The notes under the pieces: model-generated | Databases searched by the model: none | The model's input: only the letters and a program-made list of their open reading frames with translations | Told to the model about the DNA's origin: nothing | Source: Dehalobacter sp. CP | GTDB lineage: Bacteria > Bacillota_B > Desulfitobacteriia > Desulfitobacteriales > Syntrophobotulaceae | DNA length: 64,000 bases | Direction: 5' to 3' | NCBI GenBank assembly: GCA_009910795.1 | Contig: VMEE01000095.1 | Coordinates: 48,938-112,937, forward strand | Shown here: positions 25,273 through 35,800 of the stretch, piece by piece | Numbering within the stretch: position 1 is the stretch's first letter | Layout: each line of letters begins with the position of its first letter | Position numbers and translations under genes: made by a program

Positions 25273-26026
25273 CATCTCCTCCTTCAGATAGGACGGATAG
25301 CAAATCGCGTGAGGCAAAAAGCTGCCATCGTCTGTTGTACTGTGCATTATCCTTATTCAAACCACGATGGAGATAACGGACACTCTCGGAAAGCCGGGAG
25401 GAGCATTGCTCAAAAAAACCGTCGCTGAGCTTCATGTCCTTTTTGAAGTGCTCCAATATATATCCGGCTTTTTGATAGAGAACCTGCTTCCTGTACTTTT
25501 CCAAATAGCGCAGGAGTTTGCTCTCATCGGCATAGGGAATCACGGATAAGCTGCGCAGCAGCTCCTCCAAACCGCCTATTTTTTCAAAGTCGTTGATGCC
25601 GTCTATGATTGTGCGTTCGAGATCGGTTACGGTTACGCCATCCGCCTTTTTCTCCACGCCTTCGTCTATCCGCGACATCACATAGCGATAGGTTCGTCCG
25701 TCAAATTCAAAAGAATTAAATCTTGAAGCGGACGATACATAAACATCATAAAACACCTGGTTGGTATACCCGTAATACGAAAACGCCGAATGATGAGAAA
25801 CATAAGCGCTGGGAGTGATATGGCCCGCTATGGCAAAATGGCTGACGACGGGCATATTGTCCACCAGGTTGACGGCAACATACAAATTGCGCTTCACGCT
25901 TTTGATATATCCTTTTTTTAAATAATTCTGGATAAGATTACTTGCTGTATTGGGATTTCCCAACATCTTGCAGACATCCTCCCAGGTAAAACAGCCTTTG
26001 TCCAGCAGTTCCTCATAGTGTTTCAT
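25256..26026 (-). CDS. abiEi: AbiEi-type antitoxin (wHTH)
   Basis: 256 residues; GAGGTG seven bases before the ATG. The N-terminal ~55 residues form a winged helix (FTWEDVCKMLGNPNTASNLIQNYLKKGYIKSV-type segment), then an AbiEi C-terminal domain with SHFAIAGHITPSAYVSHHSAFSYYG and VTDLERTIIDGI, both typical of the family. It represses its own promoter and counteracts the toxin encoded next. An AT-rich promoter region (26040-26110) lies upstream with several TATAAT-like stretches but no certain box. Confidence 0.88.
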   Translation of the reverse strand: MKHYEELLDKGCFTWEDVCKMLGNPNTASNLIQNYLKKGYIKSVKRNLYVAVNLVDNMPVVSHFAIAGHITPSAYVSHHSAFSYYGYTNQVFYDVYVSSASRFNSFEFDGRTYRYVMSRIDEGVEKKADGVTVTDLERTIIDGINDFEKIGGLEELLRSLSVIPYADESKLLRYLEKYRKQVLYQKAGYILEHFKKDMKLSDGFFEQCSSRLSESVRYLHRGLNKDNAQYNRRWQLFASRDLLSVLSEGGDEFAGI

Positions 26027-26255
26027 TTGTCTTCACCTCTGATAATTTTAATTATAGTATATTATCACCAAATTTTCAGCTATGCAGAGGTAAAATTAAA
26101 ATATTTTTTATTTTTTGCATGTTTTCATTGTTATATAAGTGACATTAGTCCAAAAATAAAATAGCTGACCAACATCACTGCTAATCAGGTGAGCAAGTAA
26201 AAAAACTATACAATTTGGATTGCTGAATAAGTTTGCGTTTAATTACCAGGCGAAA

Positions 26256-26519
26256 CTATGAAACTAGTGCTTCAATCAAAAGCTTTACAGCATCGCTGAA
26301 ACCCTTCTGATAGGAAATTTCAGAATGGATAGACCCAATACATCCGGAGACACGTTCAATATTCTCGATTAGATCTTTCTGCTCCTGGCTGATACCCGTT
26401 TTAATCAGCTTTTCCCAAGCTTTACCGGCCTCATCCATATATTTATGGTATTCAGCCTTGTTTTGAATCAATTGATTGAGGTCTTCTTCATGATTTTGAA
26501 TAAGGCTTAAGATGGACAT
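26256..26519 (-). CDS. Small helical protein, DUF6809-like
   Basis: 87 residues, all helical: N-terminal LIQNHEEDLNQLIQ, a central YHKYMDEAGKAWEKLIKTGI, then QKDLIENIERVSGCIGSIHS and a C-terminal FSDAVKLLIEAL. The pattern resembles the DUF6809 family of small Firmicute mobile-element proteins, from memory. GAGGAG lies about 11 bases before the ATG. It stands alone between the AbiE pair and the nuclease operon. Confidence 0.6.
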   Translation of the reverse strand: MSILSLIQNHEEDLNQLIQNKAEYHKYMDEAGKAWEKLIKTGISQEQKDLIENIERVSGCIGSIHSEISYQKGFSDAVKLLIEALVS

Positions 26520-26669
26520 CTTAACACTTTCTCCTCGCCAGTTTAAAAATGATATACCTTTGTAAGTATATCAAGTTAGACGATCTGCCTGAATTCTGCA
26601 ATTATCCAAATAAGCCAGCTATTATATAAAACATACTAGCATGCATGATGTGTAGGTTTTTTTAAGGCA

Positions 26670-27416
26670 TTAGAGTTCCATCTTTTCAAAATGAGGACGT
26701 TTCCACTTCCATTTCCGCCCCCATGATCCCTTCAACATTTCATCTACATAGATTTCAACTGCTGCACTATCCCGGGGTTGAAGCACAAATAAGTAATACC
26801 TTACTTGTTGCCTGTTAAATCTTAACAAAAAAAACCGTGCATTAATAAAAGAGGGCTGCTCTTTAACGAAACCAAATCTCTCAAAATAATCCTGCTCGTT
26901 TTGTCGATTAGAATGATTATAGACAATTAAACTGTGACCTTGACTATAATAAGATTCAATTTCTAGTGGAAAGGCATACTTTATGCCTTCATTATCAAAG
27001 CGGCTCCCTGTATCGTTTAAAAGTATATTATTATCCGGATCTAAGAATAAGAGTGAACATGTAGCTAGATGTTTAAGACTATCCTGAAACCATTTTTCTC
27101 GATAGGCCTTATTCGCTTTCAATATTTTTGAGTAAAATAAGGTTTTGGGCGGCAACAAGTTGCTCTCTTCAATCCTTTTAACGGTTCGGGCATTTTGTAT
27201 ATAGACTATTCTGTACAGTTCCTTAAACAATTCACTATCGCATTCAAGATACCCATTATATTTTTCAGCCAAATAATCCGTTAAATTACCGGCACTATCC
27301 TCCCCGTCATCAGTCAGGTACCAGTTGACCCCAATCCTTAAACCGCTTTTAGCTACATATCTTAACAAGCCGTATTTGCCGAAATCCCCGATATCTCCTG
27401 TAAATCTATTCTGCAT
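26670..27416 (-). CDS. Unknown protein of the nuclease operon
   Basis: 248 residues from the ATG at 27414-27416 (GGGAG nine bases upstream); a longer reading starts in poor context. The conserved-looking N-terminus QNRFTGDIGDFGKYGLLR, an internal SLLFLDPDNNILLND and a tail of aromatic and basic residues (GSWGRKWKWKRPHF) are the visible landmarks. The LFLDPDNN segment has the look of an acidic active site or of a Rossmann methylase motif IV, but no SAM-binding motif I is present. It is the last of three minus-strand genes with two nuclease-like proteins and probably acts with them. Confidence 0.75.
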   Translation of the reverse strand: MQNRFTGDIGDFGKYGLLRYVAKSGLRIGVNWYLTDDGEDSAGNLTDYLAEKYNGYLECDSELFKELYRIVYIQNARTVKRIEESNLLPPKTLFYSKILKANKAYREKWFQDSLKHLATCSLLFLDPDNNILLNDTGSRFDNEGIKYAFPLEIESYYSQGHSLIVYNHSNRQNEQDYFERFGFVKEQPSFINARFFLLRFNRQQVRYYLFVLQPRDSAAVEIYVDEMLKGSWGRKWKWKRPHFEKMEL

Positions 27417-27458
27417 AGTTCCACTCTCCCGGTCGGTTTGAATATACATCCAATAATA

Positions 27459-27983
27459 CTAATGCCGCAGATTAGCAAACGGCATCTTTCCATATCTATC
27501 CTCAAAATCGCGAATCAGCATTTTTTCAATCTCTACCGGGTTTTCACCCTCATTGCAGATTCTCCAATATATTAATAGATCCCTGGAATACTCCAGCTGC
27601 CAGATTAATCGCCCGCCCCAGTGGCCGATATCATACCCGTATCCAAATTTAATATAGGTAGTTATTCTGTCACGCAGGGCTGCCTTGCTTATCTTACCTT
27701 TTTTGTCAGTCCCCCCGGCTTTTCCGAGGTATAGAATATGTGTTCCTTCTACCCAGTTCTTTAACACCACGTGTTCAGGTACATTGGGATTTTTCCTTTT
27801 GAAGAATCCACCGGTTCCTTCAATTAGAAACCTTTTTTCAGGATAATGAGGAGAGACAACGGCATAAACACCCTCAGTATTTGGTATTGATAAGGTAATA
27901 TCTTGGTTTCTTTCATAGTCGCCAATACGGATAAACTGCTCAAATTTATTACTTGTAAGAAAACTGCTGTCAACAGAATCCAT
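27459..27983 (-). CDS. GIY-YIG-like nuclease
   Basis: 174 residues from the ATG at 27981-27983 (GAGGTG five bases upstream). GIY-YIG landmarks are in order: EGVYAVV at 37-43 (the GIY strand), HILYLGKAG at 82-90 (the YIG strand), ALRDRITTY at 102-110 with the Arg, and EKMLIRDFEDRYGKMPFANL near the C-terminus with the catalytic Glu and the Asn. An insertion lies between the two strands. It should be a metal-dependent DNA nuclease. It sits 29 bp after the PD-(D/E)XK-like gene. Confidence 0.72.
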   Translation of the reverse strand: MDSVDSSFLTSNKFEQFIRIGDYERNQDITLSIPNTEGVYAVVSPHYPEKRFLIEGTGGFFKRKNPNVPEHVVLKNWVEGTHILYLGKAGGTDKKGKISKAALRDRITTYIKFGYGYDIGHWGGRLIWQLEYSRDLLIYWRICNEGENPVEIEKMLIRDFEDRYGKMPFANLRH

Positions 27984-28012
27984 CGGTTCACCTCGCAGTC
28001 CATTCATATTAT

Positions 28013-28645
28013 CTATCGCGCCAAAACCTCGGCAGACAGATACCGGAACCGCCCCCACCGCTTATCAGTAATAAAGCTAAAGTCGTGCCAGTACATATCA
28101 TACGAACCATTTAAGACTATAGGTTCTTCACGGCCTTTTTTCGTACCGATACCAGTACGCTCATCCCAGTTCAAAACACCACTAATCTTTGCGCCTTCAT
28201 TAATTCTGAAAGCCGCGTCACATGTGTTGGAAGCATTAGAAGTCTTCCAATAGGTTGGATCATTGGTCAACAATACCGCAAAGCCTTTGCTGAAAGGGCC
28301 ACCGGAAGAAATCAGCTTCTCGACTCTCATAATGTCCTTCAAAAAGTCATACCGCCTGATATCTTGGGCACCTTGATTTTTCAAAATATATCTTTCTTCA
28401 TTGACCACGACATTGCACCCCAATGTCATATATTTAAGCTCAATCGGAAACCACAAACCATTATCCTTAACTAAAATATCCACATGCATAGATTCATCTA
28501 CATCTGCCGGACAATATTCCATTCTAACTTCGGCCTGCGGCATATTTTTTTGAATTTCCCAGGCTAGAGCAAATTGAAAATCCTTCTCTGAAACAAATAT
28601 TTTTCTACATGTTTTCAGCGACTCAATAAGCACTTTTATATCCAT
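28013..28645 (-). CDS. PD-(D/E)XK-like nuclease
   Basis: 210 residues. A PD-(D/E)XK pattern is visible: Glu20 or Glu30 in the first helix, Asp56 in HVDILVKDNG and then FPIELKYMT with Glu69 and Lys71, spaced as in Holliday-junction/restriction-like nucleases. The remainder contains RRYDFLKDIMRVEKLI and GFAVLLTNDPTYW, a strand with recognition-like loops. AAGGGG lies seven bases before the ATG. It is the first gene of the three-gene unit, so it probably defines its own promoter in the 28646-28857 gap. Confidence 0.78.
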   Translation of the reverse strand: MDIKVLIESLKTCRKIFVSEKDFQFALAWEIQKNMPQAEVRMEYCPADVDESMHVDILVKDNGLWFPIELKYMTLGCNVVVNEERYILKNQGAQDIRRYDFLKDIMRVEKLISSGGPFSKGFAVLLTNDPTYWKTSNASNTCDAAFRINEGAKISGVLNWDERTGIGTKKGREEPIVLNGSYDMYWHDFSFITDKRWGRFRYLSAEVLAR

Positions 28646-28857
28646 CAGGCGACCCCTTCTTCAGATAGAATAACATTCAAATAAATCCATTAAATAAAGT
28701 TTTTTTATCTTCCCGCTTAATGCAGCTTTCAACTTGTTGGCTTATTTGACATTTCTCTATTTTTTTCCATTTTCCTTTAATTCCAAGTAAAGATAAAACC
28801 TCGGATAATATCAATTTAGACATTTTTTTGGTAAGTGAATCTTTACGATGCAAGTTG

Positions 28858-29808
28858 TTAACATCGCTCCAATTCTCGCTGCCTATTTATCACCATTTTT
28901 AGATAATCGTTATAATCCTTTCCCCGTTCCGGTGGCTCATCAGAAACCGCGTAATGAGACGGAAGAATTGTCTGAATGGTCTTGGACGCCAGCTGTCCTA
29001 CCAAATCATTGTCCAAGTGCAAAGAGATTTCGCAGATCCGGGAGAAATCTTTCAAATATTGCATTAAAGCCGCAGGCGGAGTACTTTCTCCGATATCCTG
29101 TCTCGGCTTGTAAATACCGGCAAGAGAAAGGCAAAAATCTTGCCGCCAGTCCCTGTTTGCCAATAAATCCAATGTACAATAAGACATTAGATCAATGGCG
29201 CTTTCAAACAAATGAAGTTTTCCGCTTCTACCTCTTGCCGGTATGGAAAAGGAATAGTGCTTGTCACTCCCGTTCGCTTCTCCCATAAACCTTCTGCGGG
29301 ATGTGCCCCGGAGCGACGCGTACCGGGGTACGCCTTGCCGGTCAAACCCCACAAACACCGCATTGTGATAATTGCAGCTTTCATACAGGCTTTTGGTTTC
29401 TATACAATAACTGATTACCTCCCTATCAATTCCACGGCCAGCCAGATAAGCAATTACCCGGTCATTGTTTTCGTTTTTCTCCGGCAGGAGCAGCTTTCTC
29501 GGCTCGGGGGATACCGGTTGTTTGGAGGAAACAGGCGGCAGGGTTAACACTTGTCCGTCGATTTGCATGACCGCTTCAGGCAGGGTCAGGCCCCGCACTT
29601 TAACCAGATAATCCAGCGCGGACCGCCCGCCGATGCCGCGGGACCACCAGCACCATTTGCCATTGCTGATCTTCAGACTGTCATGGCTCCGGGTCGTATA
29701 GACATTGCCGGAAAAATGCACCAGCTCCTGCGGCTCGTAAGATTGCAGGTAAGAGAGCAGGTCCATTTGCTTGGCGCGCTCGATCTGCTCCGGTTTCACA
29801 TAAGGCAT
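28858..29808 (-). CDS. DUF3991/TOPRIM-domain protein (primase-like)
   Basis: 316 residues from the ATG at 29806-29808 (GAGGTG six bases upstream); the longer reading has no ribosome site. It begins with EQIERAKQMDLLSYL, followed by a zinc-less primase-like region with KWCWWSRGIGGRSALDYLV (about 53-71), the DUF3991 core AYLAGRGIDREVI and a TOPRIM part with HLFESAIDLMSYC and ISLHLDNDLVG. This family accompanies conjugative elements of Firmicutes and is thought to help replicate the incoming strand. It is the gene after the 2421-residue protein, 10 bp away. Confidence 0.85.
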   Translation of the reverse strand: MPYVKPEQIERAKQMDLLSYLQSYEPQELVHFSGNVYTTRSHDSLKISNGKWCWWSRGIGGRSALDYLVKVRGLTLPEAVMQIDGQVLTLPPVSSKQPVSPEPRKLLLPEKNENNDRVIAYLAGRGIDREVISYCIETKSLYESCNYHNAVFVGFDRQGVPRYASLRGTSRRRFMGEANGSDKHYSFSIPARGRSGKLHLFESAIDLMSYCTLDLLANRDWRQDFCLSLAGIYKPRQDIGESTPPAALMQYLKDFSRICEISLHLDNDLVGQLASKTIQTILPSHYAVSDEPPERGKDYNDYLKMVINRQRELERC

Positions 29809-29818
29809 GTTGTTCACC

Positions 29819-32800
29819 TCATCTTTCGTAGCCCACGGCTTTCTTTTCCGAAAGCTCGGGCTCTTCATCCGGCTCGTCGTCCAGCATCTCGTTTTCCCGC
29901 TTGTCCATGTTGAGCAGGACATTCAACTCCGCCAGTCGGGCGGACTTTGTCTGCAGCTCTTGTTCTTTCTCAAACGGGATCTCAATCTGCTCTTTGGCCG
30001 TCTCCACCTGCTGATGGAGTGTTTTCAGTTGTTCCCGGCTATATTCCAGCTTCTTGGGCATTTCCGCCAAAACATTGTTGATCCTGGTGATGTTGCCGAG
30101 GATATCTGCCCCTAGCGTTACGGGATGGCTCAAAGCACCCCGCAGGGCAACCTGGTACTGCTTGCCGAAGGTGTCAAAAGAAATCAGCATCTGGAAGCCC
30201 ATGTAGCTGCCCAACTCCTGCGGTTCCGGAGAAGTCATCAGCTTGCAGGCTTCCAGAATCGCCGTACCCGCTTTTGCCTTTTCGGTATAGGCAGCGCCTT
30301 TAACAGTCATCCCCGCAAACTTGCTCTCCTCTGTGCCGTTTTCGACGGGTTCCAGAGTGCTGTGCCGTTCGTATCGGGCAAGGTCTTTTTCATAGCCCGC
30401 AAGCCGTTCCTCAATGGATTTGATTTGCTTCGGGTACTGCTTTAGCAATCTGTCCTCCAGCGCGTAACGTTGGCTTAGATGATTGGCTTTGAGCAATTTC
30501 AACTTGGAAACCTGGATGTCCAAATCCATCTTCTCCTTGATAAACGGATTGCCCGTCGCCAGCGCCTTGACTTCGGCGTAGGAAAGGGCCGTCTCGTCAA
30601 TGTCTTCGGCGCTTCGCACAGGGGACTTGCTGGTCATGATCTGGGAAATAAACCGCTGCTTGTTCTCCAGAATCTGATAGAGATAGGCGTCAAAAGTGTT
30701 TTCAGTAACATAGCGGAAGATATGCACCTCGTCGTTTTTATTACCCTGCCGCACAATGCGCCCGGCGCGCTGCTCCAGGTCCCGCGGCCGCCAGGGACAA
30801 TCCAGATCATGGAGCGCGATCAGCTTGTCCTGGACATTGGTCCCGGCCCCCATTTTAAAGGTGGAACCTAGGAGTATACGCACCTGTCCTTTGCGCACCT
30901 TGGCAAACAACTCCTTTTTCCTGGTTTCCGTATCGGCATTGTGGATAAAAGCAATCTCATCGGCGGGGATACCGCCGGCAATTAGCTTTTGGCGAACGTC
31001 ATCGTACACATTGAAGTTCCCATCGTTCTTTGGTGTGGATAGATCGCAGAATACAAGCTGCGTCAGCTTTTTGTCCTGATGTTCCTGCCAAAAGCGGAAA
31101 ATATTCTCCACGCAGGCGTTTACTTTGCTTTCTTCATAGTCGGGCAGCATAGGACTCATCAACCGCTGGTCGAGAGCCAGCTTGCGGCCGTCGTTGGTGA
31201 TTTTCAGCATGTTGTCCTTATTCGGCTCGACCATCCGGTTGCGAACCTGTTCAGCGCGCTCAGCCAACTCGGCAACCATATTCTGCTGGAATTGGCTCGG
31301 CTTCACTGCCACATTGCGGAAGTTGGCTTTCGGGACGGGCAGGTTCAGCATGTCCGCTGTCTTGATATCCGCAACCTCCTTGAACATATTCATTAGTTCC
31401 GGCAGGTTGTAGAACCGGGCAAACCTCGTTTTAGCCCGATAGCCGGTACCCTCCGGAGCAAGCTCGATGGCGGTCACGGTCTCACCAAAGGTGGAGGCCC
31501 AGCAGTCGAAATGCTGGAGTCCGTTCCGGCGCAGGACTTCGTATTGCAGGTAGCGCTGCATGGTGTACATCTCGGTAATCGAGTTGCTGATCGGCGTCCC
31601 CGTGGCGAAGATAATGCCGCGTCCCTCCGTCAGCTCGTCCAGGTAGCGGCACTTGGCGAACAAGTCGGAAGATTTCTGCGCCTCAGTTTGGGACAAGCCC
31701 GCGACATTGCGCATCTTGGTGTACAGAAACAGGTTCTTGTAAAAATCCGCCTCATCCACAAACAGCCGGTCAACACCCAGTTCCTCGAAGGTAACGACAT
31801 CATCCTTGCGGCTTGTGTCGTTGAGCTTATCCAGCTTCAGTTTCAGGGCCTTTTTCGTCCTTTCCAGCTGCTTGATCGCATAACGCTCGCCCCTTTCCTC
31901 TTTAAGCTCCTGGATGCCGCCAGTGATCTCCATGATCTGTTCCTCCAACTGACGCTTTTGGCGTTCCCGGGAGATGGGAATTTTCTCAAACTGGCTGTGC
32001 CCGATAATAACCGCGTCGTAGTCACCCGTGGCGATACGGGCGCAAAACTTTTTGCGGTTCTGGGTTTCAAAATCTTTTTTGGTGGCGACCAGGATATTGG
32101 CGGAAGGATAGAGCTGCAAAAACTCTCCCGCCCACTGTTCCGTCAGGTGGTTGGGCACAACGAACAGGCTTTTGTTGCAGAGCCCCAGATGCTTGCTTTC
32201 CATGGCTGCCGCCGTCATCTCGTAAGTCTTGCCCGCGCCCACGCAGTGGGCCAGCAGGGTGTTGCCGCCGTACAGGATGTGGGCCACCGCGTCCACCTGG
32301 TGCTGGCGCAGGCTGATCTCCGGATTCATGCCCGTAAACCGGATATGGCTGCCGTCGTATTCGCGGGGCCGGATGGCGTTAAAACGGTCGTTGTAGATTC
32401 GGGTAAGCTGTTCCCGCCGTTCAGGATCTTGCCATATCCAGTTTTGGAACGTCTCTTTGATGGCTTCCTGCTTCTGTTGGGCAATAGCCGTTTCCTTTTT
32501 GTTCAGCACCCGCCTCTCCGCGCCGTCTTCGCAAACGGTGTCAAAGATGCGCACGTCCCGAAGGTTCAGGGTTTCCTCAATAATTTTATAGGCATTGATG
32601 CGCTTTGTGCCGCAGGTCACGTTGGCCTTGATATTGTCGCTGCGGTCGTCGTTTTTGCCCTTGACATTCCAGTTAGCGGTATAGGACGAATAGAAAACGT
32701 CGATATGCCGCCTGTACATCGGTGGAGTTTCCAGAAGTTCAAAGATGAAATCCTTGACCACCTCGGGCGGCAGCCAGGTCGCGCCCAACCGCACATCGAT

Positions 32801-35800
32801 TTCGGAAGCGCTCAGATACTTCGGCTGCACCGCTTCCAGCGCTTTGATATTGGCAGTTAGCTTTTCCCCTTGTTCAAGCGGCAAGATTCTGGCAAGCTCC
32901 TGCACCTGTTTAAGTTTTTCGCGAACGTTGCCGGACAGGTATTCGTCAGCCGTTACATAGGGAAAAGAATCCACCTGAAAGAAAGCGCGAGGGACGTTTT
33001 CGGGGATCATTTTGCCGAAGTCGCGGAAGATCACGCCCTGAAGATCGTCGGCAAGCCGTTCTTCCGAAAGCCCGGTCAGATTCTGCATAAACGCCATGTC
33101 CACACGGGCTTTTTCCGCGATGGAAATCGCCAAGGCTTCGGCGGCGGTATCCACGTGGGTGACAGCCGTGCGCTGCCGGATGGTTCGCTTGGTGAACATA
33201 TCCGCCTTGCGCTCCAGTTCGCCGTTCTCGTCCAAAATCTCCAGGGAACAAAGAAGACAGTAGGAGCTGTCATCGGAAAAAGCCATGTTGTTGCCGCGGC
33301 TGTTTAAAAGCCAGTACTTGGCGACAAAAGTGTCATACAGGATATTGAGCTTGCGCTGCTGCTTAAGGATGCTTTCATCGCCGTAATCTTCTGTCTGGTA
33401 TTCGATTAAATCCCGCACACAGTCCCGGATGCCGATCATACCCTTGATCCGGCCCGCCGCTGTAACGGAAGTTTCCACCCGGTTCATGCGGCTGTTTTCC
33501 CGGTAATAGATTTCCCCGTCCGCCAGGCAGTAACTGAAGTTGCGCACATTGGGATCGGCCGGGATGGAATCGTCCGCCTCGTCTCCTAATTCGTCCAGCT
33601 CGTATTCCGTAATTTCAGCGTGTATGTTTTCCAGCGCATTGCGCAGCAGCCCGCCCAGATCGGCGTTCCCATAGGGGATGCAGGCAGTCTCACTCCTGTT
33701 GCCGTACATCCGCTCGTCATAAACCATAGTCCCCAGCACCATCATGGGATTGTCGGCAAAGTAGCGGTTGACGGGGATTCCGTCCTCCGTCGTGGAAAGA
33801 TGCACCCAATCCGGCTCGATGTCGATCACCCGGTCGCGCTTTTGCAGGAATAGAATATCGGCTGTGACTTCCGTACCGGCGTTGGCCAGGAAAGCGTTGC
33901 TGGGCAGCCGGACGGCTCCCAATAATTCGGCCCGCTGGGCAATATACTTGCGGACTTCGGGGTTCTGTTTGTCCATTGTGCCCTTGGAGGTGATGAAGGC
34001 GATGATGCCGCCGGGCCGCACCTTGTCCAGCGTTTTGGCGAAGAAATAGTCGTGGATGTAAAACTTGTGCTTGTCGTACTTTTTATCAGCCACCCCGTAG
34101 CTGCCGAAGGGCACGTTGCCGACAGCCAGGTCGAAAAAGCTGTCGGGCAGGCTGGTTTCTTCAAAGCCCTGTACAGCGATGCTGGCGTTTTGATACAGCT
34201 GCTTGGCAATCCTGCCCGTAATGCCGTCCAGCTCCACGCCGTACAGCTTGGAACCCTGCATGCTTTCGGGGACAAGCCCGAAAAAGTTGCCGGTTCCGCA
34301 AGCCGGTTCCAAAATGTTGCCTGTTTTAAAGCCCATGTTTTCCAGGCAGACATAGATAGCCTTGATAACGACGGGAGATGTATAGTGGGCGTTTAAGGTG
34401 GAAGCCCGGGCGGACGTGTATTCATCCTCGCTGAGCAGCTCCTTCAATTCCGCGTATTCCTTGGCCCACTGGCTGTTCTGCCCGTCAAATACCTGCGGCA
34501 GGCCGCCCCAGCCGACGTACTTGGAAAGAGTCTCTTGTTCTTCCGGGGTGGCTAGGCGATTTTGCCCTTCCAGTTGGTTCAAGAGCCGGATAGCGGCTGC
34601 GTTCCATCCATATTTGGTCTTCTGTCCGCCCGCGCCCAAATTATTATTGGTAATACGGAAGTTGGCGCGGGGCTGTTTCAGCGTTTCCGGTTGAAGATCT
34701 TTGGCGGCCTTTGATGCTTCGCTGTCCTCAATGACAAGCTCCATGCCTCCGGTCATTTCTTTTTCGGTCGGTTGGCTTTCGGTTCCCCGCACCCATTCCG
34801 GCGCGTCAGGGTCGTCAGCGTGAAGGGTGACGCTATCCCTTTCTTCCGTCAGAAAATCCTCATACGTTCGCTGAAATACATCCTCGGCCAGCCATTCTTT
34901 AAACATCGGCCGGGCAGCATAGGCTTCATAGAAATCCGGATGCTCCTCCCTCATCGAAAGGATAACGTTATCAAGGGCTTCGTCCAACTCCCGCTCGGCG
35001 CTGTCAGGGTCTGTATCCCGGTCCCGCAGGTAGGGGTAAATCTCACCGGCTCGTATCCGGTTGACGATTTCCGGCAGATATGCTTGGTAAAGTTCACGGG
35101 GAGGCATTTTCCCCGCATTTTCTTGGCCGGTTTCTTCCTGAGGCGTTTGTTCCGGTTCTTCCCCGATAACCAGAAGATGGTCGTTCAACGGGTTTTCCTG
35201 CAGCATCCGTTCCAGGTCATCCCGCGCCAGCTCTTTGCTGAACAGCGGGAAGTCGGTATCGCTCAGCAGCACCTTGCGATCTTCTAAGGATATAATTTCG
35301 TATTCGTCTGCTCCGAGATAAACCTTATCGCCAAGAGATAAAACGAAATGGGCGTCTTTTCTTGGCAGATTCTCCGTCTTTTCAGAGGGAGATGGTTCCC
35401 TGCTCAGGTTCTCCCGGGCGTAAGCCTGCTCTGTGAGCTGCCTGCGGTGCTCCTCCACCAGTTGCTCATAAATTGGACGGTATTCTTTTTCCAGGTATTC
35501 TTTTTCCCAGCCTTTCAAATAGCGGCTGGCGGCAATCAGTTCTCCGAGCCGTTTTACAACCTGATTCCAGGACAGTCTTAATTCCGGATTGGTTATTGAA
35601 CTGCCGATTCTGCTTAAGGAAATCCCTTTAGTGTCATGCCACTGGTTGCCGCTGGTCCCATCCAGGAAAATATGCGTACCGCCGCCGATTCCGTACTCCC
35701 GTTTCAGAAAGGCAATGGTTTCTTTCGGGGTATGCTGTTCCTGGTAGTGCAGATAAATGCGGAATTTGCCGTTTTGGGAACCAGTGCCCCGGCATAGGGC

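Noticed and set aside
31511..32860. Plus-strand open frame of 449 codons
   Set aside because: It is antisense to the helicase part of the 2421-residue protein, where helicase motifs are clear; long antisense frames are expected in GC-richer genes.
34772..35287. Plus-strand open frame of 171 codons and several others opposite the giant gene
   Set aside because: Shadows of the methylase-helicase gene without their own start signals.
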